64,000 nucleotides of DNA from Streptococcus ratti FA-1 = DSM 20564 (GTDB lineage Bacteria > Bacillota > Bacilli > Lactobacillales > Streptococcaceae): NCBI RefSeq assembly GCF_000286075.1, contig NZ_AJTZ01000005.1:62001-126000 (forward strand), written 5' to 3'. The translations under genes were made by a program, and so were the position numbers. Shown here piece by piece: positions 1-8,223 of the stretch. The notes under the pieces are model-generated. The model made no database searches and had not been told where the DNA came from. It saw only the letters and a program-made list of their open reading frames with translations. Every line of letters starts with the position of its first letter. The stretch's first letter is position 1.

Positions 1-528
1 GTCAGCAGCCTGAGCCATCATTTTAAAAAGGTCCAAGCTTTCAGGAGTTGTCAGTTTTGATTTGAAGAATGTTTTTCCATCCAGTGTTGTATTCATGGTA
101 GAAAGCATAGCCGGACGGTGGCTTTGCTGTAAAATATAATAAGCAAAATAAGCTGCAGTTGTCTTGCCCTTAGTTCCGGTAAAGGCTAAAGTTTTCAATT
201 TATCTTGAGGATTGCCATAAAATTCCTTGGCAACAAGGCTCATAGCATTTTTAATATCATTGACGATGATTGCTGGAATACCAACCTGATAATCCCTTTG
301 AGCAATGTAAAAGGGCAGCCCTTTTTGCACAGCAGTCGTGAGAAATTCTTTTTTAAAATTAAGCCCTTTGGCAAAAAAGAGGGTAGAGTCACTTACGTCT
401 CTGCTGTCATAAGAAACATGGCTGAAAGTGAAATCGGGATAATTATTTAGGTAATGCTCCGCGTCAATTATTTCACGAAAATTGCCATCCTCTTTGAGAA
501 TACTGAGTGTCTTCTTTAATGTAATCAT
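1..528 (-). CDS. murE: UDP-N-acetylmuramyl-tripeptide synthetase MurE, N-terminal part
   Basis: This is the first 176 codons of a Mur ligase, cut by the window edge. The ATG is the complement of 526-528 and the frame is open to base 1. The Mur ligase P-loop GTKGKTT is visible at about residue 116, and it is followed by residues typical of the MurE central ATP domain ([17 protein letters not shown]). In streptococci MurE adds L-Lys to UDP-MurNAc-L-Ala-D-Glu in the cytoplasm. The substrate-specifying C-terminal region lies outside the window. It is divergently oriented to the flippase gene at 616, which fits a cell-wall precursor locus. The ribosome binding site is weak (AAAGG directly upstream). 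Confidence 0.9.
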   Translation of the reverse strand, partial: MITLKKTLSILKEDGNFREIIDAEHYLNNYPDFTFSHVSYDSRDVSDSTLFFAKGLNFKKEFLTTAVQKGLPFYIAQRDYQVGIPAIIVNDIKNAMSLVAKEFYGNPQDKLKTLAFTGTKGKTTAAYFAYYILQQSHRPAMLSTMNTTLDGKTFFKSKLTTPESLDLFKMMAQAAD

Positions 529-615
529 ACCTTTTATTGTAGACTTAAAGTTAGTGTTTTACAAGTACCAAGCAAAAGTTTATAATAAATTTATTAAAAA
601 CTAGAAAGAAAATTT

Positions 616-2250
616 ATGTCTGAAAATAAAACTAAACTGAGTCAGCAAGAGCAGATGGTCCGCGGGACTGCCTGGCTGACTGCCGGCAATTTCATCAGCC
701 GGCTTTTGGGAGCTGTCTATATTATTCCCTGGTATGCTTGGATGGGAAGATATGCTGCCGAAGCCAATGCCCTGTTTGGAATGGGCTATGAGATTTACGC
801 CCTGTTTTTGCTGATTTCAACAGTTGGCATTCCAGTTGCTGTTGCCAAACAGGTTTCCAAGTATAACACATTGGGAGATCCGCAAAAGAGTACCTATCTT
901 GTGCGTAAAATTTTGCATTTTATGCTGCTTTTGGGCCTTGTCTTTGCATTGGTGATGTATGTGGGTTCTCCTTTTTTTGCTTCACTCAGCCGTGGGGGGC
1001 AGGATTTGGTGCCGGTTCTTAGAAGCTTGACGCTGGCTGTTCTTGTCTTTCCGTCCATGAGTGTGCTCAGAGGTTTCTTTCAGGGATTTAACGATCTAAA
1101 ACCCTATGCCATGAGTCAAATTGCTGAGCAGGTTATCCGTGTCATCTGGATGCTCCTCACGGCCTTTTTCATCATGAAAATGGGATCGGGCAATTATGTT
1201 GAAGCCGTGACACAATCCACCTTTGCTGCCTTTGTGGGGATGTTTGCCAGCATTGCTGTGCTCATTTATTTCCTGTGGAAAAATGACTTATTGGCTGTTC
1301 TGTTTGGTAAAATGCCTGACAGTATGGTGATTGATACCAAGGCTCTGCTTGTTGAAACAGTCAAAGAAGCCATTCCTTTTATCATCACGGGATCGGCCAT
1401 TCAGGTTTTCAAGCTGATTGACCAGTTTACCTTTGGCAATACCATGGCTCTTTTTACTGACTATTCCGATAGAGAATTAAAGGTTATGTTTGCTTATTTC
1501 TCAACTAATCCGGGCAAGGTAACTATGATTTTGATTGCAGTTGCGACAGCTATTGCGGGTGTTGGTATTCCGCTTTTGACGGAAAATTTTGTTAAAAAGG
1601 ACAAAAGAGCTTCTGCTCGTTTAGTGGTTAACAATCTGCAAATGCTGATGGCCTTTATTGTTCCGGCTATTGCTGGTTCTGTTATTTTGGCCAGACCGCT
1701 TTATACGGTCTTTTATGGTATGCCTCAGGGACAGGCTTTGGGGCTGTTTGCAGCTTCTCTTTTACAGACGGTCATTTTAGCTATCTATACTGTTTTAGCT
1801 CCCATGCTGCAGGCCCTGTTTGAAAATCGCAAAGCGATAAGATATTTTGTTTATGGTGTGATTATCAAGTTGCTTCTGCAAGTTCCTTTGATTTATCTGT
1901 TTCATGCCTATGGTCCGATTATTTCAACAAGCCTTGCCTTGTTGGTTCCGATTGTGCTCATGTATCTTCGTATCCACAAGATTACAGGCTTTAGCCGCAA
2001 GGCTGTCAGAAGAACAAGCCTTTTGGTTCTTATTTTGACCGCTCTAATGAGCCTTGCTGTTGGGGCAGCCGTTTGGCTGCTTGGCCTTTTCTTTGCTGAC
2101 AGCGGCAGACTGTCAAGTCTAATCTACGTTATTTTAATAGGCTGCGTGGGTATGGCTGTTTACGGCATCTTAGGTCTTATGACGCATTTGCTGGACAAGA
2201 TGCTGGGAGAAAAAGCCCAGACTCTCCGCCGAAAATTACATCTGGAATAA
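616..2250 (+). CDS. murJ: MurJ/YtgP-type lipid II flippase (MOP superfamily)
   Basis: This 544-residue polytopic membrane protein has about 14 hydrophobic segments. The N-terminal stretch (GTAWLTAGNFISRLLGAVY) is characteristic of the polysaccharide biosynthesis/MATE-like MOP family, YtgP branch. The YtgP protein of Bacillus is a lipid II flippase (established for the family); the function here is inferred from that. It lies divergently next to murE, an arrangement I recall in other streptococci, which supports a role in peptidoglycan precursor export. There is no strong Shine-Dalgarno, only an AAAG run upstream. A teichoic or capsule flippase is the alternative, but the murE linkage makes MurJ more likely. 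Confidence 0.85.
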   Translation: MSENKTKLSQQEQMVRGTAWLTAGNFISRLLGAVYIIPWYAWMGRYAAEANALFGMGYEIYALFLLISTVGIPVAVAKQVSKYNTLGDPQKSTYLVRKILHFMLLLGLVFALVMYVGSPFFASLSRGGQDLVPVLRSLTLAVLVFPSMSVLRGFFQGFNDLKPYAMSQIAEQVIRVIWMLLTAFFIMKMGSGNYVEAVTQSTFAAFVGMFASIAVLIYFLWKNDLLAVLFGKMPDSMVIDTKALLVETVKEAIPFIITGSAIQVFKLIDQFTFGNTMALFTDYSDRELKVMFAYFSTNPGKVTMILIAVATAIAGVGIPLLTENFVKKDKRASARLVVNNLQMLMAFIVPAIAGSVILARPLYTVFYGMPQGQALGLFAASLLQTVILAIYTVLAPMLQALFENRKAIRYFVYGVIIKLLLQVPLIYLFHAYGPIISTSLALLVPIVLMYLRIHKITGFSRKAVRRTSLLVLILTALMSLAVGAAVWLLGLFFADSGRLSSLIYVILIGCVGMAVYGILGLMTHLLDKMLGEKAQTLRRKLHLE

Positions 2251-2265
2251 TTTATCTTTTTGATA

Positions 2266-2292
2266 AGAGTGGGGTCTGGCTCACTCTTTTTT
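2266..2292 (+). terminator. Intrinsic terminator after murJ
   Basis: The stem AGAGTG/CACTCT with a 10-base loop is followed by a T run. It lies 15 bases after the flippase stop codon. Confidence 0.65.
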
Positions 2293-2428
2293 GAGTTTAG
2301 CCCAGCGTTTTAAGTGCGGCTATAGTTATTTTTTATAGCTAACTATTGAGAAATAGAATAGGAATAAATGCCGCTGCAATAAGGAAGAAGTGGTAAAATA
2401 AACTCATTAGGTTTGAAAGGCAAAAACT

Positions 2429-3523
2429 ATGACAGATGATTATAAATTAGAAACCATTTTAGCTCATGCGGGCGTTAATACAGATAAAACAACAGGCGCC
2501 CTGATTGCGCCCCTTCACTTTTCAACGACTTACCAGCATCCGGAATTTGGTCAGTCTACCGGCTTTGATTATACACGCACTAAAAATCCTACCCGTGCTG
2601 TCTTAGAGGAAACGCTGGCTAAGATCGAAAAGGCAGACCATGCTCTTGTGACAGCATCCGGCATGGCAGCCTTGGTGCTGCTGTTTAATGGGTTTCCTGC
2701 TGGCAGCAACATCGTTGCGGCGCGCGATTTATATGGCGGATCCTTCCGCTGGTTTAATGAACAGGAAGCAAGGGGCCGTTTTTCCTTTACCTATACTAAT
2801 AGGGAAGATGAGATGATTGCTGCTATTTCAGATGAAACAGACTATGTCTATCTCGAGACACCGACAAATCCGCTGATGATTGAATTTGACATCAAAAAGA
2901 TCGCTCAGGCAGCGCATGCACATGGTGCCAAAGTAATCGTTGACAATACGTTTTACAGCCCTGTTTATCAAAATCCAATCACCTTAGGAGCCGATGTTGT
3001 CCTGCACTCAGCCACCAAGTATCTGTCGGGCCACAATGATGTTTTAGCTGGTGTTTTGATGACCAGTGACAAAGATATTTATGATAAACTGTTTTATGAC
3101 CAAAATACTACGGGACCAACGCTGTCGCCTTTTGATGCCTACCTGCTGATGCGCGGGCTTAAAACATTAAAACTGCGTATGGAAAAGGCAACGCAAAATG
3201 CTAAGGCGATTGTTGCTTATTTGGAACAATCACCCGCAGTCAAGGATGTTCTCTATACCGGTAAGGGAGGCATGATTTCCTTCAAAGTGGCTGACGAAGA
3301 TAGGATTCCGCAGATTATTAATGGTCTGCAGGTTTTCACTTTTGCGGAAAGCTTGGGCGGTATTGAAAGCCTGATTACTTATCCGGCAACGCAAACACAC
3401 TTGGATATACCTGCAGAAGTCCGCCATTCTTATGGTCTGACGGATGATCTTCTGCGCCTGTCAATCGGAATTGAGGACGCAGAAGACTTAATCAATGATT
3501 TAAAGACAGTTTTAGAAGCATAG
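2429..3523 (+). CDS. metB: Cystathionine gamma-synthase/O-acetylhomoserine sulfhydrylase-type PLP enzyme
   Basis: This 364-residue member of the Cys/Met metabolism PLP family (fold type I) acts in transsulfuration. The PLP-binding lysine is about residue 197 in HSATKYLSGHNDV, and the N-terminal signature YTRTKNPTR is present. Sequence alone does not separate gamma-synthase, sulfhydrylase and beta-lyase activities. It is followed after 9 bases by a MalY/PatB C-S lyase, so the pair could carry out the two steps from activated homoserine to homocysteine. An imperfect ATAGTT...AACTAT inverted repeat at 2322-2346 lies in the promoter region and may bind a LysR-type Met/Cys regulator, but it is too degenerate to assign. 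Confidence 0.85.
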   Translation: MTDDYKLETILAHAGVNTDKTTGALIAPLHFSTTYQHPEFGQSTGFDYTRTKNPTRAVLEETLAKIEKADHALVTASGMAALVLLFNGFPAGSNIVAARDLYGGSFRWFNEQEARGRFSFTYTNREDEMIAAISDETDYVYLETPTNPLMIEFDIKKIAQAAHAHGAKVIVDNTFYSPVYQNPITLGADVVLHSATKYLSGHNDVLAGVLMTSDKDIYDKLFYDQNTTGPTLSPFDAYLLMRGLKTLKLRMEKATQNAKAIVAYLEQSPAVKDVLYTGKGGMISFKVADEDRIPQIINGLQVFTFAESLGGIESLITYPATQTHLDIPAEVRHSYGLTDDLLRLSIGIEDAEDLINDLKTVLEA

Positions 3524-3532
3524 GAGATAAAA

Positions 3533-4693
3533 ATGGCTCAATTTGATTTTACAACATTGCCGGATCGTCTTAAAACGCATTCGGAAAAATGGAAGGAAGT
3601 CCAAAAGGACAAAGAGCTGCTGCCTTTATGGGTGGCAGATATGGATTTCTTAGCTTTTCCAGAAATGCAGGCTGCTATTCAGCGCTATGCTAATTTTGGC
3701 ATTTATGGCTATCCTTATATTTGGGATGGTGTACTTGAAGCTATTCAAGACTGGGAAAAAAATGAGCACGGTTACCAGGTGGATAAAGAAGCCATTGTCC
3801 TTATTGAAGGAGTCGTCCCTGCTATATCAGTAGCCATTCAGGCCTTCACTCAAGAAAAGGACGCCGTTCTCATCAATACACCGGTTTATCCTCCCTTTGC
3901 CCGCTCTGTCAAACTCAACAACCGCCGATTGATTGAAAATTCTTTGGCGGAAAGACATGGCCATTTTGAAATCGACTTTACTCAATTAGAAAAAGACATC
4001 GTAGAAAATCAAGTCAAACTTTATGTCTTTTGCAGCCCTCATAATCCTGGGGGGCGTGTCTGGACACCTGAGGAGTTACAAAAAGTAGGTGAGCTCTGTC
4101 AGAAGCACGGAGTTATTCTAGTTTCAGATGAGATACATCAGGATTTAGCTCTGTTTGGTCATAAGCACCACAGTATCAATACTGTCGGTGACTTCGGTCA
4201 GTTCAGTTTAGTTCTTTCCAGTGCGACTAAAACCTTTAATGTTGCCGGAACTAAAAACAGTTTTGCTATCATTGAAAACCCAGCCTTGCGAGCTCAGTTC
4301 AAAAAAAGGCAGTTAGCTAATAATCAGCATGAGGTACCAACCATCGGTCTTATAACAACAGAGACTGCCTTTCGTTACGGCAAACCTTGGCTGACAGAAT
4401 TAAAGCTGCTTCTGGAAAAACACAGCGATTTTCTAGCAGATTATCTAGAGCAGCATACTAAGATCAGGGTCATGAAGCCAGAAGGAACCTATCTCGTATG
4501 GCTGGATTTCTCAGCCTACAACTTATCAGACGAGGAGCTTCACAAAAAAATCAAAGGAGAAGCCAAGCTTATTCTTAATGTAGGCTCGACCTTTGGTAAA
4601 GAAGGCGTAGGCCATGCCCGCCTCAACCTCGCTACCCCCACACCAGTCCTGCAGGAAGCCTGTGAGCGATTAGCTAAGGTTTTTGCAAAATAA
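3533..4693 (+). CDS. patB: MalY/PatB family cystathionine beta-lyase (C-S lyase)
   Basis: This 386-residue aminotransferase-fold PLP enzyme follows metB in an operon (9-base gap, AGGAG Shine-Dalgarno). The Schiff-base lysine is about residue 233 in SSATKTFNVAGT. Other family marks are SPHNPGGRVW and the SDEIHQDL PLP aspartate motif. The family cleaves cystathionine and other cysteine conjugates to a thiol, pyruvate and ammonia; in streptococci such lyases also release H2S from cysteine. The C-terminal segment (GSTFGKEGVGHARLNLATP) is intact here and has a decayed counterpart at 5660-5780. A short C run and a weak CACTG/CAGTG hairpin follow at about 4711-4740. Confidence 0.85.
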   Translation: MAQFDFTTLPDRLKTHSEKWKEVQKDKELLPLWVADMDFLAFPEMQAAIQRYANFGIYGYPYIWDGVLEAIQDWEKNEHGYQVDKEAIVLIEGVVPAISVAIQAFTQEKDAVLINTPVYPPFARSVKLNNRRLIENSLAERHGHFEIDFTQLEKDIVENQVKLYVFCSPHNPGGRVWTPEELQKVGELCQKHGVILVSDEIHQDLALFGHKHHSINTVGDFGQFSLVLSSATKTFNVAGTKNSFAIIENPALRAQFKKRQLANNQHEVPTIGLITTETAFRYGKPWLTELKLLLEKHSDFLADYLEQHTKIRVMKPEGTYLVWLDFSAYNLSDEELHKKIKGEAKLILNVGSTFGKEGVGHARLNLATPTPVLQEACERLAKVFAK

Positions 4694-4941
4694 GAGCTAC
4701 TGAGCAGCTAAAAGGCACTGCCCCCCCTCCTTTTCAGCAGTGTCAAGGAGAGCCAGTGATTTTTTGGGTTGGTTTTTAGAATGAGGATGTAGGTTAACTT
4801 TTATTAAAAAACAATCATAATGATTCGAAAAATTACGGTTTGTTGCAAAGTGTTGTTATTTGTGTTAAATATTACAAAATATCTTGTGAAAGAAAAATAT
4901 AAGCGTTAAAGTATCCACATAATTTCAAAAAGGAGATTTTT

Positions 4942-5257
4942 ATGCATACATCAAGTTTGAATTCAATGGCTTTTGATAACTTTGAAGCAGTAGGTATGGA
5001 TTATCTGTCTATTAGTTGATGGTGGAAGCTTTAGTTGGAGAGGTTTCAGCGACGCAATTGGTGTGGGTGGACTTGGAGGAGCAGCTGCTGGAGCAGCTCA
5101 TGGAATATATACTGGTGCAATTGGCGGTACCTCGGTCTGTCCTGGTGTAGGGACTGTAACAGGGGCAGTGGCATGTGGTGTAGGTGAAGGATTTATAGGA
5201 GCTGTAACTGGCGCAATTGGTGGTGGGGTGACCTACTTAGCCCATGAATATTTATGA
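4942..5257 (+). pseudogene. Frameshifted class IIb (two-peptide type) bacteriocin precursor
   Basis: An ATG at 4942 with an AGGAG Shine-Dalgarno opens a leader-like peptide that ends at TGA 5017 (final residues MDYLSIS). In the next frame the sequence continues as LVDGGSFSWRG, a double-glycine cleavage site, followed by a Gly/Ala-rich domain with many GxxxG spacings (for example GAAAGAAHG and GAVTGAIGGG) and two cysteines, ending at 5257. Leader and mature parts are therefore each recognisable but joined by a 1-base insertion (or 2-base deletion) near 5011. Peptides of this type are normally exported by a PEP-type ABC transporter and form pores as a pair. No transporter gene is nearby. A sequencing error would restore one intact gene of about 104 codons. 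Confidence 0.75.
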
Positions 5258-5269
5258 TAGGATATCAAT

Positions 5270-5347
5270 ATGGAGTACTTTATCGTTGGAGCAATTACAG
5301 CACTGCTTGTATTAACGCTCTTAAATCTAAAGAATCGAAAAAAATAA
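5270..5347 (+). CDS. 25-residue hydrophobic peptide, bacteriocin-associated
   Basis: A short ORF begins 12 bases after the bacteriocin stop. It encodes MEYFIVGAITALL, then a single membrane helix and a basic tail (NLKNRKK). It resembles the 28-residue peptide at 39987-40073 (MKYFLIGAIS...KLKK), which also follows a Gly-rich bacteriocin-like ORF. Tiny membrane proteins in this position are often immunity proteins, but that role is an inference from position only. The upstream sequence (GATAGGATATCA) gives a modest ribosome binding site. Confidence 0.5.
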   Translation: MEYFIVGAITALLVLTLLNLKNRKK

Positions 5348-5515
5348 TAAATTAGATTGGCAGTGCACTGATTAAAACAGATACAGAGTTTACTTTAATA
5401 ATTTAACAGCATTCTGCCTTTTGGAATATGGGTGTTAATCTATCCTAAGTATAAGGTGTATACGGCATGCATTAAAAAATATCAGCACAAATTTTAGAAA
5501 AGGTGATAGTGATTC

Positions 5516-5656
5516 ATGCACCTCATTCGGTTAATCTTAGTCTTACTTGTTCTTTGTGCACTGGCACTTATTTCTTACCGCAGTAAAAACATTATTATTT
5601 CATTTATATGTATTTTCGTCTTGCTTGCTTTATTTGCTTATTATCTCTTGCATTAG
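5516..5656 (+). CDS. 46-residue membrane protein with two predicted helices
   Basis: An ATG preceded by AAAAGGTG opens a 46-residue ORF with two hydrophobic segments (about residues 4-19 and 26-45) separated by a short polar turn (YRSKN). It stops at TAG 5654. No function is recognised. Its position between the bacteriocin-like locus and upp suggests it belongs to the same small island, possibly as an immunity-type protein. It has a plausible Shine-Dalgarno and no frameshift. Confidence 0.45.
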   Translation: MHLIRLILVLLVLCALALISYRSKNIIISFICIFVLLALFAYYLLH

Positions 5657-5659
5657 TAA

Positions 5660-5780
5660 AAGCAAAGATTCATTGTTAATGACGGTCGAACCTTTGGCTC
5701 AGAAGACCGCAAACATTTCCGTCTCAAACCCGCAGCTCCTAAAAGATTTATTGAAGAAGCCTGTCTGAGAATTGCTGGAA
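5660..5780 (+). pseudogene. 3' remnant of a MalY/PatB-like aminotransferase gene
   Basis: Reading in frame from 5660 gives ...IVNDGRTFGSEDRKHFRLK, then PAAPKRFIEEACLRIAGRK. This matches the C-terminal end of MalY/PatB enzymes; compare GSTFGKEGVGHARLNLATP and VLQEACERLAKVF at the end of the intact gene at 3533-4693. There is no start codon or upstream domain: the frame is closed by TAA at 5657 and the preceding sequence is the unrelated 46-residue ORF. It is a fossil of a second aminotransferase gene, or the stump left when the island at 4.9-5.66 kb replaced the rest. Confidence 0.65.
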
Positions 5781-5876
5781 GGAAGTCTGCAATCCTAAAA
5801 AATTCTGCTGATTTTTCACGAAAGTTAGTGAGTTTTATGCTATAATAAAAAGAAATAAATAGAAGGAGGTTTTCCT

Positions 5877-6506
5877 ATGGGGAAATTTCAAGTTATTTCA
5901 CATCCGCTCATTCAGCATAAACTCTCTATTTTACGTCGTGAAGATACGTCAACCAAACATTTTCGTGAGTTGGTAAATGAGATTGCCATGCTTATGGGTT
6001 ACGAAGTTTCTCGCGAATTGCCGCTGGAAGAAGTGGAAATAGAAACACCGCTTAAAAAGACGGTTCAAAAGCAACTGACAGGTAAAAAACTGGCAATTGT
6101 TCCGATTTTGCGTGCTGGTATTGGCATGGTGGACGGTCTTTTAAGTCTGGTCCCGGCTGCTAAGGTCGGCCATATCGGTGTGTACCGTGATGAAGAAACT
6201 TTGAAACCGGTAGAGTATCTGGTAAAGCTTCCTGAGGATATTGATCAGCGTCAGATTTTTGTTGTAGATCCTATGATTGCTACTGGAGGTTCAGCAGTTT
6301 TGGCAATTGATTCTCTGAAAAAGCGCGGAGCAGCCAATATTAAGTTTGTTTCCCTTGTGTCAGCTCCCGAAGGAGTCAAGAAACTGCAGGAAGCTCATCC
6401 GGATATCGACATCTATACTGCTGCTCTGGATGAAAATCTAAATAAAAAAGGCTATATTGTTCCCGGTCTGGGTGATGCAGGCGATCGTCTCTTTGGAACC
6501 AAGTAA
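5877..6506 (+). CDS. upp: Uracil phosphoribosyltransferase
   Basis: This 209-residue enzyme makes UMP from uracil and PRPP in pyrimidine salvage. The PRPP loop [10 protein letters not shown] is present at about residues 131-140, and the length is normal for bacterial Upp. It has a strong AAGGAGG ribosome binding site and its own -10 box (TATAAT at 5841-5846). It is monocistronic, closed by a hairpin terminator at 6541-6573. No PyrR-type attenuator structure was seen in the short leader. Confidence 0.96.
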   Translation: MGKFQVISHPLIQHKLSILRREDTSTKHFRELVNEIAMLMGYEVSRELPLEEVEIETPLKKTVQKQLTGKKLAIVPILRAGIGMVDGLLSLVPAAKVGHIGVYRDEETLKPVEYLVKLPEDIDQRQIFVVDPMIATGGSAVLAIDSLKKRGAANIKFVSLVSAPEGVKKLQEAHPDIDIYTAALDENLNKKGYIVPGLGDAGDRLFGTK

Positions 6507-6540
6507 GCAGTATTTTTCTGGAAAATTATGAGAAAGCAAG

Positions 6541-6573
6541 GCAGCTGCAGGGCACAAACCGTCAGCTGCTTTT
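6541..6573 (+). terminator. Terminator after upp
   Basis: The stem GCAGCTG/CAGCTGC at 6541-6547 and 6563-6569 is followed by TTTT. Confidence 0.7.
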
Positions 6574-6627
6574 AATCTTTGCTAAAACTGCTGAGCAGAG
6601 AAAAATTTACAAAATGTGAAGTAAATA

Positions 6628-6657
6628 TTTGACCTTTTTTGACCAATGAGATATAAT
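6628..6657 (+). promoter_or_regulatory. CtsR operator overlapping the clpP promoter
   Basis: The tandem heptad TTTGACC-TTT-TTTGACC at 6628-6644 is, on the other strand, GGTCAAA-N3-GGTCAAA, the consensus CtsR site. It covers the -35 hexamer TTGACC (6629-6634), which is 17 bases from the -10 TATAAT (6652-6657). CtsR represses class III heat-shock genes in Firmicutes (known). Confidence 0.92.
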
Positions 6658-6691
6658 AACTCCAAGATTGAATTAAAGGAGAAAAATAATT

Positions 6692-7282
6692 ATGATTCCT
6701 GTAGTTATTGAACAAACAAGCCGTGGAGAACGTTCTTATGATATCTATTCACGTCTTTTAAAAGATCGTATTATTATGCTGACTGGTCCTGTCGAAGACA
6801 ATATGGCAAATTCTATTATTGCTCAGCTTCTTTTCCTGGATGCTCAGGACAACACAAAAGATATTTATCTTTATATTAATACACCAGGCGGCTCTGTTTC
6901 AGCAGGTTTGGCAATCGTTGATACTATGAATTTCATCAAATCAGACGTTCAGACTATTGTTATGGGAATAGCAGCGTCGATGGGAACAATCATTGCATCC
7001 AGCGGTACCAAGGGCAAACGGTTCATGCTGCCAAATGCTGAGTACCTGATTCACCAGCCAATGGGCGGAACAGGTGGCGGTACACAGCAGACAGATATGG
7101 CTATTGCAGCTGAACAGCTCTTAAAAACGCGTAAGAAGCTGGAAAAAATTCTGTCAGATAATTCTGGCAAGACAATTAAGCAGGTTCACAAAGACGCTGA
7201 ACGCGATTACTGGATGGATGCCAAAGAAACCCTTAAATATGGCTTCATCGATGAAATCATGGAAAATAATGAACTGAAGTGA
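6692..7282 (+). CDS. clpP: ATP-dependent Clp protease proteolytic subunit
   Basis: This 196-residue serine protease forms a barrel that pairs with ClpX/ClpC/ClpE unfoldases. The catalytic triad is complete: Ser96 (GIAASMGT), His121 (LIHQPMGG) and Asp172. Start ATG 6692 follows AAAGGAG. The promoter holds a consensus CtsR box, so the gene should be heat- and stress-induced. A strong terminator at 7315-7356 makes it monocistronic. Confidence 0.97.
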   Translation: MIPVVIEQTSRGERSYDIYSRLLKDRIIMLTGPVEDNMANSIIAQLLFLDAQDNTKDIYLYINTPGGSVSAGLAIVDTMNFIKSDVQTIVMGIAASMGTIIASSGTKGKRFMLPNAEYLIHQPMGGTGGGTQQTDMAIAAEQLLKTRKKLEKILSDNSGKTIKQVHKDAERDYWMDAKETLKYGFIDEIMENNELK

Positions 7283-7314
7283 TGCTGATTTGTGATATTA
7301 GCGAATCTGATAAC

Positions 7315-7356
7315 AATGAGTGAGAGCTGGCATGTCAAGTCTCACTCATTTTTTTG
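7315..7356 (+). terminator. Terminator after clpP
   Basis: The 11-bp stem AATGAGTGAGA/TCTCACTCATT is followed by a run of T. Confidence 0.85.
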
Positions 7357-7427
7357 TGGGAAAGAGTTGACAGATAAATTGCTTCAAGAGAAAAGACGGA
7401 AGCAGTATTTTTTGATATAATGGCATT

Positions 7428-7868
7428 ATGTTAAAAATGGATGATCAGCTCTTGGCTATAGATGATGCTCTTGATGATGTCATAGCAGCTTTTTTAGACT
7501 TAGACACAGTTAAGGCTTATCAAGTAGCTGTCAAAGCTGTCTCAGCAGATGAAGAGCTGCAAAAACAAATCGATACCTTCCAGCATTTAAAAGCAGACTA
7601 TGATAGGCAGCAGTTCTTTGGGAAATACCGTCCGGAAGTGGCTCAGCTGAGAAAAGCTGTCCTGAGGCAAAAGCGTCAGCTGGATTTAAATGATAAAATG
7701 ATTGCTATGAGAAGAGCCGAAGTGGATCTGCAGACGGTTTTGGCTGAAGTATCGCAAAAGATAGCGGCGGCCGTCTCACCGGATATTTTTGTCGATACAG
7801 GCCTGCCACTGGCACCCCGTAAGGCGCCTCATAAAAAGGGCCGCGGAAAAAATATTAAAGAAGGATAA
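7428..7868 (+). CDS. ylbF: YlbF/YmcA family protein
   Basis: This 146-residue, mostly helical, coiled-coil-rich protein of the YlbF/YmcA (Com_YlbF) family ends in a basic tail ([11 protein letters not shown]). In Bacillus YlbF is part of the RicAFT complex that modulates RNase Y and development (known); RicT is also encoded in this window at 15306. It forms a pair with ylbG 6 bases downstream. The initiator is unusual: an extended -10 (TGATATAAT, 7413-7421) ends 6 bases before ATG 7428 and no Shine-Dalgarno exists, so the message may be leaderless. ATG 7437 is an alternative start with the same problem. Confidence 0.8.
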   Translation: MLKMDDQLLAIDDALDDVIAAFLDLDTVKAYQVAVKAVSADEELQKQIDTFQHLKADYDRQQFFGKYRPEVAQLRKAVLRQKRQLDLNDKMIAMRRAEVDLQTVLAEVSQKIAAAVSPDIFVDTGLPLAPRKAPHKKGRGKNIKEG

Positions 7869-7873
7869 GAAAA

Positions 7874-8122
7874 ATGTTTGAAAAAAACAAGCGGTTAGGA
7901 ATTAGTGTTTATCTTTATTACAATCGTGATGCCAGAAAACTGAACAAGTACGGGAAAATCCTCTATCATTCGCACCGTCTGCGCTATCTAGTGGTTTATG
8001 TGGATCAGACAGAGGCTGATGCCGTCATTGAAGAGCTTCAGAATCTTAAATTTGTTAAAAAAGTCCTTCCATCCTCTTTAGATGATATTGATCAGGATTT
8101 TGTCGGCAGCCTGCTGCGCTAG
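7874..8122 (+). CDS. ylbG: YlbG family protein (DUF2129)
   Basis: This is an 82-residue cytoplasmic protein of the YlbG/UPF0298 family ([21 protein letters not shown] near the N terminus, in shorter form throughout the family). Its function is unknown. It sits 6 bases after ylbF with an AAGGATAAGAAAA ribosome binding site, as in other Firmicutes where ylbF and ylbG are adjacent. No membrane segment or catalytic motif is seen. Confidence 0.85.
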   Translation: MFEKNKRLGISVYLYYNRDARKLNKYGKILYHSHRLRYLVVYVDQTEADAVIEELQNLKFVKKVLPSSLDDIDQDFVGSLLR

Positions 8123-8153
8123 GCGTCAGTCTGCAAAAAATAAGAAATTATGC

Positions 8154-8198
8154 TTGACAATTTTCAGATAATTCAGTATTCTTATTGATGACTATAAT
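8154..8198 (+). promoter_or_regulatory. livK promoter with CodY box
   Basis: AATTTTCAGATAATT at 8159-8173 matches the CodY consensus AATTTTCWGAAAATT at 14 of 15 positions. It lies directly against the -35 TTGACA (8154-8159). A TATTCT -10 is 17 bases downstream, and a TATAAT is at 8193-8198. CodY represses branched-chain amino acid uptake when these amino acids are abundant (known for the family). Confidence 0.85.
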
Positions 8199-8223
8199 TT
8201 AAGACAATCTTAAGGAGAAAACA

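Noticed and set aside
2322..2346. Met/Cys regulator box before metB
   Set aside because: The inverted repeat halves are only six bases with a 13-base spacer and do not fit a known consensus well enough.
4706..4745. Terminator after patB
   Set aside because: The CACTG/CAGTG stem is short with a long loop and no T run, so it is mentioned only in the gene entry.
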